Shown here: piece after piece, positions 20,852 through 27,810 of the stretch
Layout of the letters: the number at the start of each line of letters is the position of its first letter
Position numbering within the stretch: position 1 is the stretch's first letter
Source: GWF2-30-66 sp042576225
Lineage (GTDB): Bacteria > Babelota > Babeliae > Babelales > Vermiphilaceae
Reading direction: 5' to 3'
DNA: 27,810 bases
Assembly (NCBI GenBank): GCA_042576225.1
Contig: JBHPCA010000017.1
Span: 1 to 27,810 of the forward strand
The notes under the pieces: generated by a model
Database searches by the model: none
What the model saw: only the letters and a program-made list of their open reading frames with translations
Told to the model about the DNA's origin: nothing
Translations under genes and position numbers: made by a program

Positions 20852-21526
20852 ATGGGGAGAAATTTTAAATACGTTGTTTTTATGGGTTTAGCTTTATCTT
20901 TTGCTTTGGGCGTGTTGTCAAAAGTTAGAAATGTTGATAAATATTTGTACAGGACTGCAAAGAAAGGTGGTTTAAAATATACAAAGAAACTTATAGAAAA
21001 GAAAAAAGCTAATGCAAACTTTACCACTAGTACCGGTAAAACGCCGTTTATGAGGGCGACTACTTATAGGCACAAGAGAATAGTGCGTTATTTGCTTGGG
21101 TTAAAGGATAAAAACAAAAAAAGAATTGTTGATTTCGACGCAGTTGATGAAAAAGGAGAGACGGCTTTGCACAAAGCTGCCAAAAAGAACAGGATTACTA
21201 TCGCAAATATGCTTGTTTCGGCTGGGGCTGATATAAACAAGCAGGATAGAGATGGGCAAGCACCGTTGCATGTGGCTGCGGAACAGGGTTATTTTGAGAT
21301 TGTTGAATTGCTAGTTAAAGGTGAGGCAAAGTTAGAATTAAAAAATAATAAGGGCAATACGCCATTGCATGAGGCCGTTCGAGAAAATCGTAAAAAGGTT
21401 GTAGAATTTTTAATCAAAAAAGGTGCAAACTTAAAAACAGAAAATAAAAAAGCAAGAGCGCCAATTGATGATGCAAAATATAAAGTGAAAGAGCTTATAG
21501 AAAAGAGCTATAGAAAGGCTGCATAA
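20852..21526 (+). CDS. Exported ankyrin-repeat protein (224 residues)
   Basis: The ATG has AAGGGG about 7 bases upstream. A signal peptide covers about residues 1-24 (MGRNFKYVV, then a hydrophobic core). Five ankyrin units follow from about residue 30; the central ones are close to consensus: GETALHKAAKKNRITIANML, SAGADINKQDRDGQAPLHVA, and GNTPLHEAVRENRKKVVEFL with IKKGANL. The protein ends soon after the last unit. The repeats are better conserved than in the 486-residue ankyrin protein at 15104, so the two are not recent copies. Role: protein-protein contact outside the cytoplasm; the target is unknown. Confidence 0.92.
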   Translation: MGRNFKYVVFMGLALSFALGVLSKVRNVDKYLYRTAKKGGLKYTKKLIEKKKANANFTTSTGKTPFMRATTYRHKRIVRYLLGLKDKNKKRIVDFDAVDEKGETALHKAAKKNRITIANMLVSAGADINKQDRDGQAPLHVAAEQGYFEIVELLVKGEAKLELKNNKGNTPLHEAVRENRKKVVEFLIKKGANLKTENKKARAPIDDAKYKVKELIEKSYRKAA

Positions 21527-21556
21527 TTAACTAGTTAAGTTTTTTGTTTTAAACGT

Positions 21557-21595
21557 AAAAAGCGACGCGTCATTTTACATGACGCGTCGCTTTTT
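21557..21595. terminator. Bidirectional terminator with 17-bp perfect stem
   Basis: AAAAAGCGACGCGTCAT (21557-21573) and ATGACGCGTCGCTTTTT (21579-21595) form a perfect stem with a 5-base loop, T-rich on both strands. It ends the ankyrin gene and the small minus-strand gene ending at 21601. Confidence 0.95.
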
Positions 21596-21600
21596 AAGAA

Positions 21601-21771
21601 CTAGTTTCTTAGGTATATGAAGGGGCTTGTTCGTATGTACCCCTTATACTTGCTCACCAATAGCTTTTCTATATCTATGTTAAGTGAGCAAAGAAACACT
21701 ATTGAGAATAGTTTTAGTATGGTAATCATAACAATTAACCAGTATGTTGCTATTCCTTGTTTCTTATTCAT
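21601..21771 (-). CDS. Small membrane protein, 56 residues
   Basis: The ATG at 21771 is preceded by AAAGGG with about 7 bases of spacing. 56 codons end in TAG, 6 bases before a strong bidirectional terminator that a minus-strand gene here would need. The product is MNKKQG, then one hydrophobic helix (about 8-30: WLIVMITILKLFSIVFLC), then a short basic tail. This could be a single-span membrane protein or a signal-anchored peptide. The plus-strand frame over the same DNA lacks a ribosome site. Function unknown. Confidence 0.5.
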   Translation of the reverse strand: MNKKQGIATYWLIVMITILKLFSIVFLCSLNIDIEKLLVSKYKGYIRTSPFIYLRN

Positions 21772-21828
21772 ATTTGACCCTTTTTTATTAAAGATCTTGA
21801 ATAGAACGTAATTAACCTTAATTTACCC

Positions 21829-21957
21829 TTAAATTCTTCTACAGGGAAACCAGGAAAATCTGGAACAACAGTTATATGTTAATGAGTTATGATTTTTTAT
21901 AAACTTTAAAAAAAGTTTATATGTGGGTGGAGCGTTGTTACTTATTTGTATCAACAT
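21829..21957 (-). CDS. Possible 42-residue peptide
   Basis: The ATG at 21957 follows AAGGAG with 6-7 bases of spacing, and a weak promoter (TTGTAA, 16 bases, TACATT on the minus strand) lies about 45 bases before it. The 42-codon frame has no membrane segment or recognisable motif and ends 57 bases before the start of the 56-residue gene. It could be a leader peptide, the start of a lost gene, or chance. Confidence 0.25.
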   Translation of the reverse strand: MLIQISNNAPPTYKLFLKFIKNHNSLTYNCCSRFSWFPCRRI

Positions 21958-22578
21958 GATTGACTCCTTACGTAATATGGTTAGAACTGCTTACGTGGTA
22001 CAATGTATCATAAAAAAAAATTCTTACAACTTTTTTAATACAGAAAAAAATTATTTTATAAGAGAAAGAAAGGGGTTTACTATTTTTCACTAGTCAAATA
22101 AGGCTTTTTTGATAGTAAATGCTATACGAAAATACAAGATTTCAGTTATAATTTTGCAGAAACTATAATTTTAAAGTGAAATTTCTGTTTGTTGATAATG
22201 TTTAATTTCTTTTTATAATTTTTTCGCCAAGAGTTGTTTTTGTTGTAAACATAAAGTTTCGGTTTGGGTTAATATGGCTTTATGCTTAGTTTAAAGTAAA
22301 TTTTGGTTTTTTAGGGTAACTTTTTTTTAAGGGTGTTGCTTATGGGCCATAAGTGTGGTACAAGTATTAGCATTTTTGTGCCATATTTTAGACTTGAGGG
22401 AGTTTGTATGTTTTGGCCTTTAAGTTCTGCGTTGGCATTAAAAACTTTTCTCTAACGCCGAATTTATTGTTAAAAGGGGGAAATGCCTGTTTCGAAGAAA
22501 ATTGTTTTGTATTTTTAAAGAGCTGGATTACAATTGTTGGTGATTTAAATTTTTTAACTTTTTATATAGGAGATGTTG
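21958..22578. other. AT-rich stretch without a convincing gene
   Basis: About 620 bases. An 8-bp inverted repeat, TTTACTAT/ATAGTAAA, lies at 22076-22119. Short frames at 22342-22455 (37 codons, preceded by AAGGG) and 22483-22518 exist but look like neither domains nor exported proteins. The part just upstream of 22579 should contain the promoter and leader of the Lys-rich exported gene. It may be decayed coding DNA. Confidence 0.4.
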
Positions 22579-23517
22579 ATGAATGCCGGTAAATTAACTA
22601 TAGCTTCTTTTTTATTGCTTTTCACACAAGTTGTTAAAAGTGGTGATGTTATATTGGTCAATCTTTGTAAAAAAGAGTCTTTGACGCTTGCGCATATGAG
22701 GGGAAGTAAGCAGTTGAAAAAGTATTATTTAGAGTGTCAGGAGCCTAAGAAGTCTAAAAAGTTTAAAGATGAGAAGATTAAAAAAGATCAAGAGAAGAAG
22801 TGTTATGAAATAATTAGAGATGTAAAACTTAAAGAAAAAGAAGGCGTTTTGGTAAAGGGTAATAAATGGGGACGTTTACCAAAAAAGTGGCATTATGAAG
22901 TTTTGGGCTTGAAGAAAGATGTTGATTATATAATATTCTTTCAAAATGCTAAATCTGGAAAGTTGTTTGGCGGAGATCTTGATTTTGATGTTCTAGAGGT
23001 CAAGAGCAAAAAAGAAAAAATAATAGGGAAAATAAAACATATTTATGGTCATATAATCCCAGAGGTTAATGATTTTGCTAAGCTAAAGTATAAAGATTTA
23101 AAAAAAGATAAATTCGAAATAAAGAAAGATCTTGAAAAGCTAGAATCATTTGGAAATACCATAAAAAATTTGGGGGTTTTTGCAAAATATTACAAAGATT
23201 TAGCTAAGAAAATTAATAACTTATATGGCAAAATAGAGGGCTTTTTAGACCCAAAAAAGGAAATTATTAAGCACGAAAAAAAGAACCCTGAAATTGTTGC
23301 GCTTGTAACTGGAATTGCAACAGGAAAGATTAAGTTTGATTGGAAGGTTTATTTTGAACAATATAATTGTTCTACGTTAAAAAAGATAATAGATATTACT
23401 AGTGTAAAAATGAAAAAAGAGAAGAGTAAAAATGCAATAGCAAAAATGAGTCAGATTGTATCAAGATGTAATTGGGCAATTGCTAAAAAAAGAAAAGAGA
23501 TTAAAAAGAAAAAGTAA
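22579..23517 (+). CDS. Exported Lys-rich protein, paralogue A
   Basis: 312 residues from the ATG at 22579, which has AGGAG 6 bases upstream; the ATG at 22573 touches that site and is unlikely. A signal peptide (about 1-20) is followed by VILVNLCKKESL, a very Lys-rich region, a more ordered block (WHYEVLGLKKDVDYIIFFQNAKSGKLFGG cut here as YIIFFQNAKSGKLFGG), a helical region with many Lys and Leu, and a C-terminal block ending NWAIAKKRKE. No known domain. Paralogue B directly downstream shares these blocks in the same order. Isoelectric point must be high. A terminator lies between the two genes. Confidence 0.85.
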   Translation: MNAGKLTIASFLLLFTQVVKSGDVILVNLCKKESLTLAHMRGSKQLKKYYLECQEPKKSKKFKDEKIKKDQEKKCYEIIRDVKLKEKEGVLVKGNKWGRLPKKWHYEVLGLKKDVDYIIFFQNAKSGKLFGGDLDFDVLEVKSKKEKIIGKIKHIYGHIIPEVNDFAKLKYKDLKKDKFEIKKDLEKLESFGNTIKNLGVFAKYYKDLAKKINNLYGKIEGFLDPKKEIIKHEKKNPEIVALVTGIATGKIKFDWKVYFEQYNCSTLKKIIDITSVKMKKEKSKNAIAKMSQIVSRCNWAIAKKRKEIKKKK

Positions 23518-23534
23518 AAACTTATATTGGTTGG

Positions 23535-23559
23535 GGCCCCAAATATGGGGCCTTTTTTT
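23535..23559 (+). terminator. Terminator between the two Lys-rich genes
   Basis: GGCCCC (23535-23540) pairs with GGGGCC (23547-23552), followed by seven Ts. The stem is short but G+C only. It lies directly before the ribosome site of the next gene. Confidence 0.75.
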
Positions 23560-23571
23560 CGGGAGGAACGT

Positions 23572-25233
23572 ATGTATAGAATTAAAACGTATATGCTTAT
23601 GGTTTTTTTATGCGTTATTTCACAGGCACAGGCAATTAGGGGTAGCAGTATTATCTTTGTAAATTTGTGCAAAGATGAGTCATTAGTTATTGTTAAAGTA
23701 AAAGATAAGAAAGAGCTTAAAGATCAAAGATACCAGCTTTATTCTACCTCCGAAGCAAAGCAAAAAAAAGAGAAACTCCTTCGACAGGCTCAGGATGAAC
23801 GGATGCAAAGAAAGTATAAAAAACATGGAAAAAAGCGTGTTGTATTAAAATATGGCGTTATGGGCTTAGATGTTGATTCCAAGAAGGGTGAGGATATTTG
23901 GGCCAAGGGAAAATCTTGGAATCGTTTTAAAGGTACCAAATTGCATTATAGGGATTTTGAGCTGAAAAAACTAACAAAAAACGGGGGGGGCAATTATATT
24001 GTATTTATAGAAAATTCTAAAAAAGCTTTATCTTACGGTGGAAGTTTTAAGTTCTACTCTGAAAAATTTTTTGGCAAAAAAGAAGATTTTATAAAAAAAA
24101 TAACAAAGATTTATAACGAAATAATCCCTAGAGTTAAAGAAATTAATGATTTGAGTATAGAAAACATAGATACCTCTGATATATTGACCAAATATTGTGA
24201 TGAAGTAGAAGATTATGCAAAAATGTTACAAAGTTTGGGAAAAGTAAAAGATTATTATTCTGATTTGGTTAAAGGTATTAGCTCGCTTAATAATAGGCTT
24301 TTGGGTTATTATTCGCATGAAAAGTTTGAGATTGAAAAAGTTATAGAAAAGATTAGTTCTTCTTCTGTCAAGAATAAGAAGAGCAAGAATAAGAAGATAG
24401 AAAAACATAATAAACATAATGGGAGCAATAAAAAGAAAAGGTTTGTAGTAAAAACCCAAGAGAATAAAAAAATAAAAAAAGTAAAGCCAAAAATCATAAG
24501 AATAAAAGAGATATATGAAAATGATACTGGGGCGCAAAAGCTCAGAAAAAGCCTTGAGAATATAGGCGCTCAGAAGGTAGATGATAAATTTGTGCATTTA
24601 GACCCAAAAGATGTTGAGCAGGTACTTGGTAAGAATGAAATACCAAAAGAGAAGAAGATTCCAAAAAATCTTGAACTCATAAAAAAGCTTAAAAAAAACC
24701 AAGAAAATCTTCGCCTTAGTTTTAAGTCATTGCTTGACAATTTTAAAGATGATAAAAACCAGATAGGGCAAGCAGTTGTAGATAAAATTATTGAAGATAT
24801 AAAAACCCAAAATAACGAAAATGTTGAAGATGTTTATTGGGATGAGATAACAAGGGAAATAGAAAAACAAGATGATAGTCAAAAGAGCAAAAAAAAGAAA
24901 AAGTTTGTATGTAAAATCAAAAAGCAGGATATAGATTATATTATTAAAAATGGAGATCATACAGGTGTCAGTGCAATTATAACCTGTTATATTGTAAATA
25001 AAAACTTTTTGAATTTAGAAACTTTTGCAAAAAAATATGATATCACCGTTTTGCAAAAGTTTGTTACGGTTGCAAGAGAAAAGCTTAATAGCATTGCAAA
25101 GCCAAAGCTTAAAAAGAATAAGAAAAATAGTCAAAAGACTCGTTTGTTGGCAATGATGAGGAATTTTAATTTTGCGATAGCAAGAAAAAAGGCTCAGGAA
25201 AAGGCTAAGCGGGGTAAAAAAAAGTATAAATAA
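23572..25233 (+). CDS. Exported Lys-rich protein, paralogue B
   Basis: 553 residues from the ATG at 23572, which has GGAGG 5 bases upstream; the frame is open to a TTG at 23527 inside the terminator. A signal peptide (about 1-21) is followed by IIFVNLCKDESL, matching paralogue A, then a Lys-rich part, YIVFIENSKKALSYGGSFKF, a helical block with YYSDLVKGI, and at the C-terminus NFNFAIARKKAQ. Compared with A it carries an extra segment of about 200 residues (about 265-470), Lys/Asp/Glu/Asn-rich and partly coiled-coil-like. Residues 71-77, RQAQDER, are encoded by an in-frame copy of a dispersed repeat. Function unknown. Confidence 0.87.
   Translation: MYRIKTYMLMVFLCVISQAQAIRGSSIIFVNLCKDESLVIVKVKDKKELKDQRYQLYSTSEAKQKKEKLLRQAQDERMQRKYKKHGKKRVVLKYGVMGLDVDSKKGEDIWAKGKSWNRFKGTKLHYRDFELKKLTKNGGGNYIVFIENSKKALSYGGSFKFYSEKFFGKKEDFIKKITKIYNEIIPRVKEINDLSIENIDTSDILTKYCDEVEDYAKMLQSLGKVKDYYSDLVKGISSLNNRLLGYYSHEKFEIEKVIEKISSSSVKNKKSKNKKIEKHNKHNGSNKKKRFVVKTQENKKIKKVKPKIIRIKEIYENDTGAQKLRKSLENIGAQKVDDKFVHLDPKDVEQVLGKNEIPKEKKIPKNLELIKKLKKNQENLRLSFKSLLDNFKDDKNQIGQAVVDKIIEDIKTQNNENVEDVYWDEITREIEKQDDSQKSKKKKKFVCKIKKQDIDYIIKNGDHTGVSAIITCYIVNKNFLNLETFAKKYDITVLQKFVTVAREKLNSIAKPKLKKNKKNSQKTRLLAMMRNFNFAIARKKAQEKAKRGKKKYK
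23778..23802. repeat. In-frame copy of REP-like sequence
   Basis: CCTTCGACAGGCTCAGGATG with its continuation, starting at 23778, belongs to the same repeat family as the core of the inverted repeat at 12710-12913, which reads CCCTTCGTCAAGCTCAGGG on the other arm. It encodes RQAQDER, a peptide typical of this repeat when it falls in genes. Confidence 0.75.
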
Positions 25234-25237
25234 AATT

Positions 25238-25270
25238 AAGCGGGTTCTGTGAAATTCACAGAACCCGCTT
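25238..25270. terminator. Hairpin shared by convergent genes
   Basis: AAGCGGGTTCTGTGAA (25238-25253) and TTCACAGAACCCGCTT (25255-25270) form a perfect stem. The T run is better on the minus strand (AATTTTATTT), so it mainly serves the minus-strand gene ending at 25278; it may also end the plus-strand gene that stops at 25233. Confidence 0.8.
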
Positions 25271-25277
25271 GAAAAAT

Positions 25278-25724
25278 CTAGCTGTCTTTGATCTGTCCAA
25301 GTGTTGTAAGTATCTCTTGTGTGAGATCTTCTTTGAACTTGTTGCTTGCCAAATAATCGAGAATGTTTTTATTGTTTAGCTTAGATTTATTTTTGTTGCT
25401 AGAAGCCTCAGCGACGATGTGGAATATATTTTGTGCCATATTGCCTACCTGGGCGCCGATATTATCTTTGTCATTTGGTTTGCTGACCATATGGACAAAA
25501 TTACTGAAAATGTTTGATGCATAGCCAAGAATATTACACATTTGTTGGCGTTGTTGCTGTTGTACCTGTTGATGGGTAGGTTGATGGGTAAGATTTTGTG
25601 CATTTTGATTTGGTTTTTGGCGTGATTGTCGCCTTTTGTTTGGGGCGTTTTTGCCAATTGGATAAATAGAAAAATTAAGTACGGCAAGCGTTAGCAGCGA
25701 TGCTTTATAGCAAGATGCTTTCAT
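25278..25724 (-). CDS. Exported Gln/Asn-rich small protein
   Basis: 148 residues. GGAGAGG precedes the ATG. The N-terminus (about 1-24) has a hydrophobic stretch compatible with a signal peptide. Residues about 28-62 are rich in Gln, Asn, Arg and His and probably disordered. The rest looks helical (NILGYASNIFSNFVHMV, then VGNMAQNIFHIV) with an amphipathic pattern, ending in a helix with LTQEILTTLGQI. No known domain. It stands alone between a shared hairpin downstream and the CNNM/CorC-like gene upstream, which is on the same strand with a gap of 49 bases. Confidence 0.75.
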   Translation of the reverse strand: MKASCYKASLLTLAVLNFSIYPIGKNAPNKRRQSRQKPNQNAQNLTHQPTHQQVQQQQRQQMCNILGYASNIFSNFVHMVSKPNDKDNIGAQVGNMAQNIFHIVAEASSNKNKSKLNNKNILDYLASNKFKEDLTQEILTTLGQIKDS

Positions 25725-25773
25725 TGTTCCTCTCCTTTTTTAAAGAGTTTTAGAAATGGTTAAAAAAGTTTAA

Positions 25774-27084
25774 TTATACTCCTTCTTTTTTAGATTCTGC
25801 TTTGAAAACAAGAACCTTATGTACCCGTTTTTGATCAGCTTTTTGTACCTGGAAGCAGTAGTTTTTGTATCTTAGGCGCTCGCCTTTTTTTGGTAAACGT
25901 TGCAACTGCTCAGTTAAAAAGCCGCCCAGAGTCAAAACTTCCTCAGCCTCAAATGTTATGTCCAGAAGTTCTTCAAGTTCATCAAGTGAAACACTAGCAT
26001 CAATTAACCAATTTCCAGGCTTTAATTTTATAATTTTTTCTGGCGCCGTTTCATATTCATCGCTTATTTCACCAACAATCTCTTCAAGGATGTCCTCAAG
26101 TGTTACAAGACCCGTTATGCTTCCGTATTCGTTTATAACCATTGCCATATGTTGATGTTGCGCTTGTAGTTCTTTTAGAAGTTGGTTTACTTTAACACTT
26201 TCAGGAACAAAAGAGATTTGTCTTACAAGTTCTTTTAGTTTTTTTGCTTTTTTTGTAGAAGCTACTATGAATACGTCTTTTAAGTGTAATATTCCAATTA
26301 TATTCTCTATTCTTTCTTCATACACAGGGTAGCGTGTAAATTGGTGTTTGGCAAAAAGGTTTAATGCGTCTTGTATTGAGCTACTTGCATCTATTGATAT
26401 GATGTCAGTAGAGGGTACCATAACTTCTTTAACAGGCGTTTTGCCAAGATCGAATATATTTTGTAACATTTCTGTTTTTGAGGTTTCCATTAAGCCTTTT
26501 TCGTTGATGTGCTCAATTAAAAACTGAATCTCTTTTTCCGATGCTATCCATTCGCTTGTGCTTTCTATGGCTTTTTTACCTCCTAGTTTGTACACTAAAT
26601 AATCAGAAAATCTTGTTGCTATTGGAACAAGAGGCTTAAATACTCTAAATGTTATATTTGTGAGCCCCAAAACAGAACGAAATATGCCTTCACCTCGGGA
26701 TTTTGCGAGGTTTTTGGGGATTATTTCACCAAAAAGTAATATTGCTACGGTTGCAAACGCTATACCAAAAGAAAATCCTAAGCCACTTGAAAGATTAAGT
26801 CTTGTAAACACACGTTCCATTATGTGCGTGCTTAGTGCTGATGCGGTGACGTTGGCCAGGCAATTTGCAATAAGTATTGTTATTAAAACTGTCTGTGGGT
26901 GTTTCTCCAGAGTCTCAAAAAGAAGTTTGTATTTTTTAGTTTTTTGGGCGAGTTCTTTTAGTTTAAATAAACGTAGTGCGGTTACGCTTGTTTCTATAAA
27001 AGAAAAAAGAGCGCAAGCCATTAACGATATTATAAGTGATACAATAGAAAAATAAAAAGCGGTGCTTAAAAGTGGGGGTTCCAT
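25774..27084 (-). CDS. CNNM/CorC-HlyC family membrane protein
   Basis: 436 residues. A CNNM (DUF21) transmembrane domain at about 10-190 has several helices and the conserved GEIIPKNLAKS. A CBS pair follows at about 210-335 (VKEVMVPSTDIISID, FTRYPVYE, IIGILHLKDVF, MAMVINEYGSITGLVTLEDI with EEIVGEI). The C-terminal CorC-HlyC domain is at about 350-430 (SLDELEELLDI, TLGGFL). Members export or regulate Mg2+ and other divalent cations; the haemolysin name is historical. The start ATG at 27084 has AGGA 6 bases upstream. Confidence 0.93.
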   Translation of the reverse strand: MEPPLLSTAFYFSIVSLIISLMACALFSFIETSVTALRLFKLKELAQKTKKYKLLFETLEKHPQTVLITILIANCLANVTASALSTHIMERVFTRLNLSSGLGFSFGIAFATVAILLFGEIIPKNLAKSRGEGIFRSVLGLTNITFRVFKPLVPIATRFSDYLVYKLGGKKAIESTSEWIASEKEIQFLIEHINEKGLMETSKTEMLQNIFDLGKTPVKEVMVPSTDIISIDASSSIQDALNLFAKHQFTRYPVYEERIENIIGILHLKDVFIVASTKKAKKLKELVRQISFVPESVKVNQLLKELQAQHQHMAMVINEYGSITGLVTLEDILEEIVGEISDEYETAPEKIIKLKPGNWLIDASVSLDELEELLDITFEAEEVLTLGGFLTEQLQRLPKKGERLRYKNYCFQVQKADQKRVHKVLVFKAESKKEGV

Positions 27085-27133
27085 GTACTATCCTTTTTTT
27101 CTAATTCAAATCTTACCAGTATTGGATTTGGGC

Positions 27134-27157
27134 AGCTACGGCCTTCAAGCCGTAGCT
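27134..27157 (-). terminator. Hairpin downstream of rpoD
   Basis: AGCTACGGC (27134-27142) and GCCGTAGCT (27149-27157) form a perfect 9-bp stem with a 6-base loop, 18 bases past the true rpoD stop. There is no T run on the minus strand, so termination is not certain. Confidence 0.5.
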
Positions 27158-27174
27158 TTGTGTTTAATTTAACT

Positions 27175-27810
27175 TTAATCAAGGAGTTCGTGATCATCAT
27201 CATAAAGATGTATTTCCTCATTTTCTTTTTCTATAAATGATTTCAGCTTTTTACTTCTTGAAGGGTGTCGCAATTTTTTATAGCTTTAACTTCTATCTGC
27301 CTGATCCGTTCTCTTGTTACGGAGAAGTCTTTCCCTACTTCCTCAAGCGTGTGTTCTGAAGCAACATCTATACCAAAACGCATTTTCAAAACTTTTTCTT
27401 CTCTTGGGGTGAGTGATTTTAAAACCTCTCGTACTCGTTCTTTAAGATCGTTGCTCGAAACAGTATCTGAGGGAGAGAAATCATTTTCGTTTTCTATAAA
27501 GTCTTTTATGAAGGCATCTTCACTGTCGCCTACTGGTGTTTCAAGTGAAATCGGCTCTTTTGAAATTTTTATTATGTTTTTAATCTTTTTTTCATCTAGG
27601 TTAAGCTCTTTTGCCAGTTCAGCATGGGTTGGCTCTTTCCCATTCTCTTGCAAGAATGTACGCTTTATTTTGTTTATCTTGTTAAGCGTTTCTACCATAT
27701 GTACCGGGACTCTTATAGTTCTTGATTGATCTGCTATAGCACGTGTTATTGCTTGCCTTATCCACCATGTTGCGTAGAAACGCTTAACAAGATAAACAAA
27801 ATAAAGCGTA
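27175..27810 (-). CDS. rpoD: RNA polymerase sigma-70 factor, 3' part, with apparent frameshift
   Basis: The primary sigma factor directs RNA polymerase to promoters. The visible part covers the end of region 2 (ATWWIRQAITRAIADQ, TIRVPVHM), region 3 and region 4 (LTPREEKVLKMRFGI, the helix-turn-helix EVGKDFSVTRERIRQIE). In the frame that carries region 4, a stop comes at 27243 right after a nonsense tail. Shifting by one base at the A run (plus 27274-27279) restores KLRHPSRSKKLKSFIE, the canonical C-terminus, ending at TAA 27175-27177. So one A is missing relative to the expected gene. Codons above 27774 do not match the family and belong to the fold-back repeat. The N-terminal part lies beyond the window. 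Confidence 0.92.
27659..27810. repeat. Perfect 37-bp inverted repeat ending at the window edge
   Basis: 27659-27695 and 27774-27810 are exact reverse complements with 78 bases between. The outer arm ends exactly at the last base. It replaces the expected sigma region 2.4 sequence, where F-S-T-Y should precede ATWW. It looks like a fold-back chimera at the end of a contig. Confidence 0.93.

Noticed and set aside
22342..22455. 37-codon frame with AAGGG upstream on the plus strand
   Set aside because: No domain, no signal peptide, surrounded by decayed-looking AT-rich DNA; support is only a weak ribosome site.
1..27810. CRISPR arrays, transposase genes and rRNA or tRNA genes
   Set aside because: No regular spaced repeats, no transposase-like protein and no RNA gene could be recognised anywhere in the window.

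Overview
This window is AT-rich bacterial DNA with standard codon use (TGA is a stop), frequent GGAG-type ribosome binding sites, compact spacing and many intrinsic terminators. About half of the proteins begin with a Sec signal peptide or a lipobox, and two are ankyrin-repeat proteins. Together with exported enzymes of eukaryote-like families (a PPP-type phosphatase, a 2H phosphoesterase-like protein) this suggests an obligately host-associated bacterium of protists. My best guess is a member of the Dependentiae (TM6) type. That is inference from style only; no rRNA or tRNA is present to test it.

Layout. 1-1060: two exported proteins of unknown function on the minus strand, the first cut by the window edge. 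1321-7326: a Cys-rich FKBP lipoprotein, then the sugar-phosphate enzymes pgi, zwf and gnd, with an exported PPP phosphatase convergent to zwf and divergent from gnd. 7396-8596: two exported Arg/Gly-rich proteins with internal tandem repeats. 8918-10566: a DJ-1/PfpI protein and a short ComEC-like membrane protein, then a 54-residue gene on the other strand. 10986-12455: an operon of four small exported proteins, at least three of them clearly paralogous. 12456-13013: a non-coding stretch with a 48-bp inverted repeat. 13014-16788: transketolase, an exported ankyrin protein, then a 198-bp second copy of the transketolase 3' end. 16878-19003: an exported 2H phosphoesterase-like protein and a lipoprotein alpha/beta hydrolase. 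19217-21526: an NfeD/paraslipin pair and a second exported ankyrin protein. 21601-22578: a probable 56-residue membrane protein and sparse DNA. 22579-25233: two large Lys-rich exported paralogues. 25278-27810: a Gln/Asn-rich exported protein, a CNNM/CorC-type membrane protein, and the 3' part of rpoD.

How it works together. pgi, zwf, gnd and tkt cover glucose-6-phosphate isomerisation, both dehydrogenases of the oxidative pentose phosphate branch and one non-oxidative enzyme. No lactonase gene is visible here. NfeD and the SPFH protein form a known membrane-quality pair. The exported proteins form the accessory layer and are the least explained part.

The most striking structural signals are: the ankyrin gene bounded by two copies of the tkt tail; the paralogous small-protein operon; the intergenic inverted repeat whose core sequence recurs in-frame inside a coding region; and two defects in rpoD near the right end (a one-base frameshift and a perfect 37-bp fold-back ending exactly at the window edge). 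Those two defects look more like assembly or amplification artefacts than biology.
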